DNA of 64,000 nucleotides from Aporrectodea caliginosa (Eukaryota > Annelida > Clitellata > Crassiclitellata > Lumbricidae), in NCBI GenBank assembly GCA_020284085.1, contig JACEVL010001174.1:17923-81922 (forward strand), in the 5' to 3' direction. The notes beneath the pieces were generated by a model. That model was not told the origin of the DNA and ran no database searches. It saw only the letters and a program-made list of their open reading frames with translations. The position numbers and the translations under genes were made by a program. Position 1 is the first letter of the stretch. Every line of letters starts with the position of its first letter. This document shows, piece after piece, positions 60,701-64,000 of the stretch.

Positions 60701-62870
60701 ATCAATCAGTACTAACTACATATGATGATATGATTTCTGTATATAATATGTAAGTACTTTGCATTAGCACATACGAATAGCATTATTTTGATATAGTGCA
60801 TTAAGAATATTCGTGACAGTTCTAATTTATTCAGGTATGATTCATCCATGCTTATCTGCATAAATCTTTATGCTAAAGGATTCCCTTTGACTCTCTATCA
60901 CCGAGAGTAGGCCCCTCAAAATAGTAGGCCCATATCAGCTGGCCCATCTGGCCACCCTCTGTTCTGGCCTGGTTACTACAGTGTGGAATCGTTCATTCGA
61001 AGCCATTGTGGGACAGACCTTATGGCATGTCGTGTAAACCAGGTCACACGTAAAAGGGATATTGCTGAAAGTCAATATTTTTAGCAAGACACTGCACATG
61101 GCCAGTAACCTCTCTTCCACCTTTGCTTTTCTCAAAACCTTTTTCTTCTCTTGTGGCCTTGTGCACTGGGAGCGCCTCTGAATGGTTCACCCTATGAGAG
61201 GTGCTTTATAAATGTTTGAATACAATACAATACAATACAATAAGTTAGTACCTTGGCGCCAATGCTGCTGTAGTACTCGGCCTTCTTCAGCATGATGTCA
61301 CGCACTTCCATCTCTCCCTGGTTCTTCTCCGCATCTGCCATGCTGTCGTCCAACTCTTTTAGCTTTGTTTCATTCTCCTTCTTCATGAAATCCAACAAAG
61401 CGTCGTTTTTCGCCCAGCCGAGGTCAGTGCAGACCTCCTCGTAGAAAGGGGCCATATCTAAAATACAAACATCATAGCATGATATAACCAAACATTTATA
61501 TAGAGCCACTACATTTCGCATCATTTTACGCTTATTAATGCACTATTGAGGTAAAGAAGAGAATGTCAGCAGTTCCTGTAACAAGACGTAATTAGCCGTC
61601 GCCGGACCCAAGTAAAATTTTAGGTAATCCTGCATTTTAACATATTTATTCTTGTTTCTTCTAATGAAAATAAATGCATATTTAATAATTTCAATGAATT
61701 TAATGATAACTGTCATCAATCCAACTTCTATTTATGCAAGCATTATTTTCATCAATCCGACTTCTAGTATTCGTTTTCAATCAATTTCGTTTATTCTCGA
61801 CATCGAGCTGACAGGTCGCAACTTGTAACAGATAGGAAAAATTGTCTCAGCCCTGACAGTTAGTTATTAAATGGGTTGAGATAGCAAATATGGCACTGGC
61901 TATGGAACCGTCCGGCGGTGCCAACAGCAAATAATTATGGGCGTTACATGGCGTGAAAGCCGAACCATCAATAGCGCAGTAGTTAAGGGATTAACGAAAC
62001 TAACCCTAACCCTGACCCTCACGACGCCTAATTTGACACTAAACGACCACACGAATACTAACCTGGCCCTAACCGACCCTCAAATATAAAAATTGACGGG
62101 AAGACAACAAGTTCACGTGACAGGCTTTTGCCAATATTTATTTCAACCGGATGTACACGCCATAGATATGTGCAATCGCCCATAGATTATTTGCGGACGG
62201 TTCCGTAGAAAAGAAAACGGCACCGTCCGGACGGTTCCGTAGCCAGTGCGCAAATATATCTCTGCTCTAACAGTTATTACTAAAACAAGAAAAAGAATTA
62301 GGCTGTTGGCAATGTTAGTAATATACTGGAGAATATTATGTATTTAGTTTTGTGTTGAACTACCAACGTGTTGGTGAATTAAATATTGATATTAGGTCAA
62401 CTTGCATAAACATTTAACAAGAATCTTGCTGGGTGAATTTTGTTAAGCGTGCTGTAAACTTTGTCTAAGATTTTAGGTATTCTGCGCACAACAGGGCGCT
62501 ACGGAGAACTTGGGAACAAGAGTACACGAAAGATTACAAGATTTCTTGCTTAAATTGAAATGGGATTGATGAAAAGAAGTCTTGCTTAAATAGAAGATGG
62601 ACTGACGAAAACTAATCATTCTACAATGGGCGAATAATTTACGACGCTAAACTACACGTTTACCCGAGAAATTGGGAACAAAAATTGTACACTACAGAGG
62701 GGTGACAATGCACATTCGTACTCACTTCCAGCTTTAATGGCATCGTATAGATCGGATTTGATGGTTCCGTCGTCTTTATATTTGCCCGTCGACAGAAGGA
62801 ATTTCCAGTTGGCTAAGTCGAGGTTCGGAATCTTCGCCAGTCCCTCCTCCTCGAAATTTTCTGTCGGCAT
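54731..62870 (-). CDS. PSMD6: 26S proteasome regulatory subunit Rpn7
   Basis: Lid subunit of the 19S regulatory particle, which helps position the deubiquitinase and holds lid and base together. Complete in eight coding exons on the - strand: 62870-62726, 61457-61252, 60468-60323, 59451-59232, 58123-58015, 57291-57123, 56128-56023 and 54799-54731. The sum is 1170 nt, 389 aa, exactly the human length, and all phases agree. Start [11 protein letters not shown] corresponds to human MPLENLEEEGL. Conserved landmarks are [80 protein letters not shown] and the C-terminal [18 protein letters not shown]. The N-terminal half is TPR-like helical repeats; the PCI domain covers about residues 190-365. The intron after 59232 has a GC donor (AAGGCAAGA). 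Introns carry MITEs and SINEs but no coding break. Confidence 0.98.
54885..55150 (+). repeat. tRNA-derived SINE family delta, full length
   Basis: A-box-like TAGTGTAGAGGTTGG and B-box-like GAGTTCAAATCTC about 35 bp on, then TGAGTACACTGACCATACACTG, GAGACGGCGAGGAAGAGG and CCATGGCTGCCTCAG. It is the best copy of this family. Confidence 0.75.
55151..55630. other. PSMD6 intron, unassigned
   Basis: No repeat family recognised; a 64-codon - frame at 55438-55632 has no splice support or known domain. Confidence 0.4.
55630..55915 (-). repeat. tRNA-derived SINE family alpha
   Basis: (AAT)n, then TTCAAACTGACAAACTGCAG, GGCAGCCTATTAGG, and the inverted head with GTTACCATTCAACCATC. Near full length. Confidence 0.7.
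56265..56426. mobile_element. 162-bp hAT-type MITE
   Basis: CAGTGGCGGCGCCAGCA at the left pairs with CCTGGCGCCGCTACTG at the right. Flanking octamers GTTACTGT and GCTACTGT differ by one base. GC-rich compared with its surroundings. Confidence 0.8.
56528..56645 (-). repeat. LINE 3'-end family R1
   Basis: GTATTTGATCATTTATAAAGTGCTTCTCACAGC...GAGGTACTCCGAG, almost the same sequence as at 57-151 at the other end of the window. Confidence 0.65.
56735..57079. mobile_element. hAT-type MITE, TSD GTAATTAC
   Basis: TAGGGGTGGGCAACGATT at the left pairs with GCCCAGCCCTA at the right. Perfect octamers GTAATTAC lie at 56727-56734 and 57080-57087. The interior is rich in ATTAAAATTTTTAAT and AATTAATTAACG motifs. 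Confidence 0.85.
57310..57510 (-). repeat. tRNA-derived SINE family alpha
   Basis: TTTATTCAATTCCAACTGAC, ATGGCAGCCTGTTAGGCGCC and the inverted body; head truncated. Confidence 0.65.
57630..57825 (-). repeat. tRNA-SINE alpha2, uninterrupted
   Basis: AATAATAATAATGATCTTCG...GACATGAACGCAGTATGATTAC through CGTGCCAGAGTGTTACCAGT. It serves as the intact reference for the hAT-split copy at 19072-20805. Confidence 0.75.
58217..58545. mobile_element. hAT-like element with CAGGGTTGCC end
   Basis: Begins CAGGGTTGCCACAAGG and ends CCATGGCAACCGTG. TGTCAG abuts both sides and may be part of a target duplication. It is the uninterrupted relative of 2657-3627. Confidence 0.7.
58622..58800 (-). repeat. LINE 3'-end family R2
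   Basis: (ATT)n, TTTGTAATGCGTGCATGGTCAC...AGTGCTTGAAAGCCAAGG...TGAGTTTTGAG, matching 1905-2165. R7/GCGC 3' sequence follows at 58840-58900. Confidence 0.6.
59570..59760 (-). repeat. tRNA-derived SINE family delta, partial
   Basis: GGTATGAAGTGTTAGCGACTTCATTTTCTTAG, then GAGGGCGGGTGGCCAGTC and CCGACAGTGTACAGTATG, the reverse of 54960-55140. The sequence CTTCATACCCATGGCTGCCTC follows as a second, inverted end. Confidence 0.65.
59838..60280 (-). repeat. Repeat family R7, split by a MITE
   Basis: 59838-59888 (CATTTATACAGCACCTCTTC...GCATTAGCCTATAT) and 60243-60280 (GATGCTAAATGTCATTACGAAC) are the two halves of one R7 copy. Confidence 0.75.
59889..60234. mobile_element. hAT-type MITE, TSD GCCTATAT
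   Basis: CAGTGCTGTCCAGCATG at the left pairs with GGTTGGACAGCACTG at the right (12-bp perfect TIR CAGTGCTGTCCA). Octamers GCCTATAT flank both ends exactly. GGCCCGC motifs near both ends resemble a widespread hAT MITE type. Confidence 0.88.
60590..61095. other. PSMD6 intron, unassigned
   Basis: AT-rich sequence followed from about 60940 by a decayed stretch that may belong to the LINE copy ending at 61243. Confidence 0.4.
61100..61243 (+). repeat. LINE 3'-end family R1 with (AATAC)n tail
   Basis: TTCTCAAAACCTTTTTCTTC...CACTGGGAGCGCCTCTGAAT...GAGAGGTGCTTTATAAATG, ending in five AATAC units. It stops 8 bp before the donor of PSMD6 exon 2. Confidence 0.7.
61892..62249. mobile_element. TIR element, TSD GCAAATAT
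   Basis: GGCACTGGCTATGGAACCGT at the left and its inverse ACGGTTCCGTAGCCAGTGC at the right form ~30-bp TIRs. Exact octamers GCAAATAT lie at 61884-61891 and 62250-62257. It contains a telomere-like CTAACCCTAACCCTGACCCT near 62000. The 8-bp duplication suggests hAT, but the termini are not a typical CAG...CTG. Confidence 0.8.
62520..62665 (+). repeat. Fragment related to the composite element at 17918
   Basis: GATTGATGAAAAG and TAGAAGATGGACTGACGAAAA units are followed by AATAATTTACGACGCTAAAC, a diverged form of the inner arm AATAATTTAGCAACGTAAAC. Another unit pair is inverted at 61685-61760. Confidence 0.6.
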
Positions 62871-63149
62871 TTTTCGTATTTTATTTAATTATTCGCTAAA
62901 TCAGAATTAATGAAACAACGGAAGAAGTCGCTGCTCCTGCTCCGCTGTCTTTACTTCAAGTAAGTAAGTGAACCAGCGAGTGAGTGCAAGCTTTACACAA
63001 CGTGCAACAGGTATGAACGTGAAAAAGTGAGCTCAGCAAAATAATTTTGAATTATTCATAATAAATATTAATACTGAAACTGCAAATCGGTAACTTAGAT
63101 CGGAAACCGACTAGTCTTTTATAGACGAGCATGACTGATCAACCACTGA

Positions 63150-63335
63150 TATGGGCGTTATATCCGTTGGGCGGATTTGCTTTGTAGGCTGCTATTAGCG
63201 CCGTTGTATTGCAGGCTGTCTGTTCTGTTAGTAGGCCTAGTTAAGATTTAAATTGCATAACATGTAAATGTACAGCGCAGTGCGTTTGTCAAGCGCTTCA
63301 ATAAAGAAAAGATTATTATTATTATTATTATTATG
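63150..63335 (+). repeat. tRNA-derived SINE family gamma, 5' truncated
   Basis: GGCGGATTTGCTTTGTAGGC, GGCTGTCTGTTCTGTTAGTA, TTTGTCAAGCGCTTCAATAAAG and an (ATT)n tail. CAGTGGCGTAACCAGAG follows at about 63343 and looks like one hAT terminus without a visible partner. Confidence 0.75.
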
Positions 63336-63834
63336 TTGGGACCAGTGGCGTAACCAGAGCTTCCCAAAAATTACGCAGATTCCAACCTCTCTGAAAGGAG
63401 GGGTCCGGGAAGAGGCTGTAGGCCTAATTAAGGAACTTTTATTTGGGTGTGTATAATGGTGCATTTTGGATACCATCTTTTTGGTTAAAAGTAATAACAA
63501 TTTAAATCAGTTCTTTGGGAAATTAAATAATTTCATAATTTTAATTATATCTTGCGAGGCGAAAAGCTTCCTCATTCGTGCCTGAACACCCCTTGCAATT
63601 CTATTACTATTTAGGGCCTACCAAGACCAAAAAACAGTCAAAGATAATAATTATTAAGCTCATTATGCGAGACGAAGACACACACAAATTTGTCTCTAGG
63701 CTACGGGTCGGAATGTTGACCAGTGCGAAAGCAAGACAAGAAAAGAATTATTAAAGCAGAAATTAGTTTACTGCGGAAGATCGCAGGGACTTCAAGACTT
63801 CAGAAAATAAGAAACGCTGGCATTAGACAGCATA

Positions 63835-63990
63835 TGGATCGAAACAACTCTGCTAGACAAAGTCGTTCAAAGAAGACTTCGATGGTTTCGACATAATATT
63901 ATAGAGCGAATGCAAGTTGACCGAAAACCACACGCTGCACTACATGCAAGATTAGAAGGAAAGGACACTATAAGGCAGAACCTCGATCCT
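63835..63990 (+). repeat. LINE reverse-transcriptase C-terminal remnant
   Basis: The frame reads LLDKVVQRRLRWFRHNIIER and HAALHARLEGKDTIRQ, again the R-R-L-R-W-F/L-G-H type motif of LINE ORF2 C-termini. The window ends just after it. Confidence 0.65.
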
Positions 63991-64000
63991 CCCTTTCCTC

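Noticed and set aside
62000..62020. Interstitial telomere repeat (CTAACCCTAACCC)
   Set aside because: Only about two units and inside a TIR element with a target duplication; no sign of a former chromosome end.
63343..63420. A further hAT element beginning CAGTGGCGTAACCAGAG
   Set aside because: Only one terminus is visible; no inverted partner or target duplication before the window end.

Overview
The window is a piece of an intron-rich animal nuclear genome. Five protein-coding genes of conserved eukaryotic families are recognisable. All have spliced exons with GT-AG or occasional GC-AG borders, and they sit in AT-rich DNA full of SINEs, LINE tails, small DNA transposons and satellites. The proteins are clearly metazoan in type (a FACT subunit with an acidic tail, NF-YA, makorin, Rpn7/PSMD6, MORN1). 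The repeat load suggests an invertebrate, perhaps marine, but I cannot fix the phylum from sequence alone. There is no bacterial, plasmid, phage or CRISPR content.

Layout. 1-15.7 kb, + strand: the 3' half of SUPT16H (Spt16), 15 coding exons from 2405 to the stop at 15600-15602; the N-terminal exons lie upstream of the window. 17.7-19.0 kb, + strand: the first two coding exons of a MORN1-like gene; I see no later exons. 19-32 kb: repeat-dominated DNA with a hAT transposon relic nested inside a SINE, a 13-bp satellite abutting a 3.7-kb pyrimidine-rich 27-bp minisatellite, LINE fragments, two TIR elements and a 58-bp satellite. 32.2-38.1 kb, - strand: NFYA (six coding exons), with a GC-richer putative promoter near 39.4-39.6 kb. 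40.1-43.0 kb: a head-to-tail concatemer of about 12 SINE units, each with its own (AAT)n tract. 45.1-52.7 kb, - strand: a complete makorin E3 ligase gene (7 coding exons, 462 aa). 54.7-62.9 kb, - strand: a complete PSMD6/Rpn7 gene (8 coding exons, 389 aa). 63-64 kb: SINE and LINE fragments.

The genes do not form one pathway. SUPT16H acts on nucleosomes, NFYA binds CCAAT boxes, makorin is a RING ubiquitin ligase and PSMD6 is a 19S proteasome lid subunit; MORN1 is a MORN-repeat protein. For the four main genes I read exon borders by matching conserved protein sequence and checking that splice phases agree. The makorin and PSMD6 coding lengths sum exactly to whole codons (1389 and 1170 nt).

I did not find an undescribed gene system. 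The most unusual material is in the non-coding DNA: ten or so TIR elements with readable 8-9 bp target duplications, several nested insertions with recoverable empty sites, a composite element with two concentric inverted repeats, the SINE concatemer, a tripled tRNA-like SINE head, and a GCGCTATATAAAT-type 3' module shared by otherwise different LINEs and SINEs. Gene-level oddities are a 9-nt microexon and a tandem NAGNAG acceptor in SUPT16H, GC-AG introns in NFYA and PSMD6, a duplicated splice donor in a SUPT16H intron, and an NFYA reading frame that runs past the usual C-terminus.
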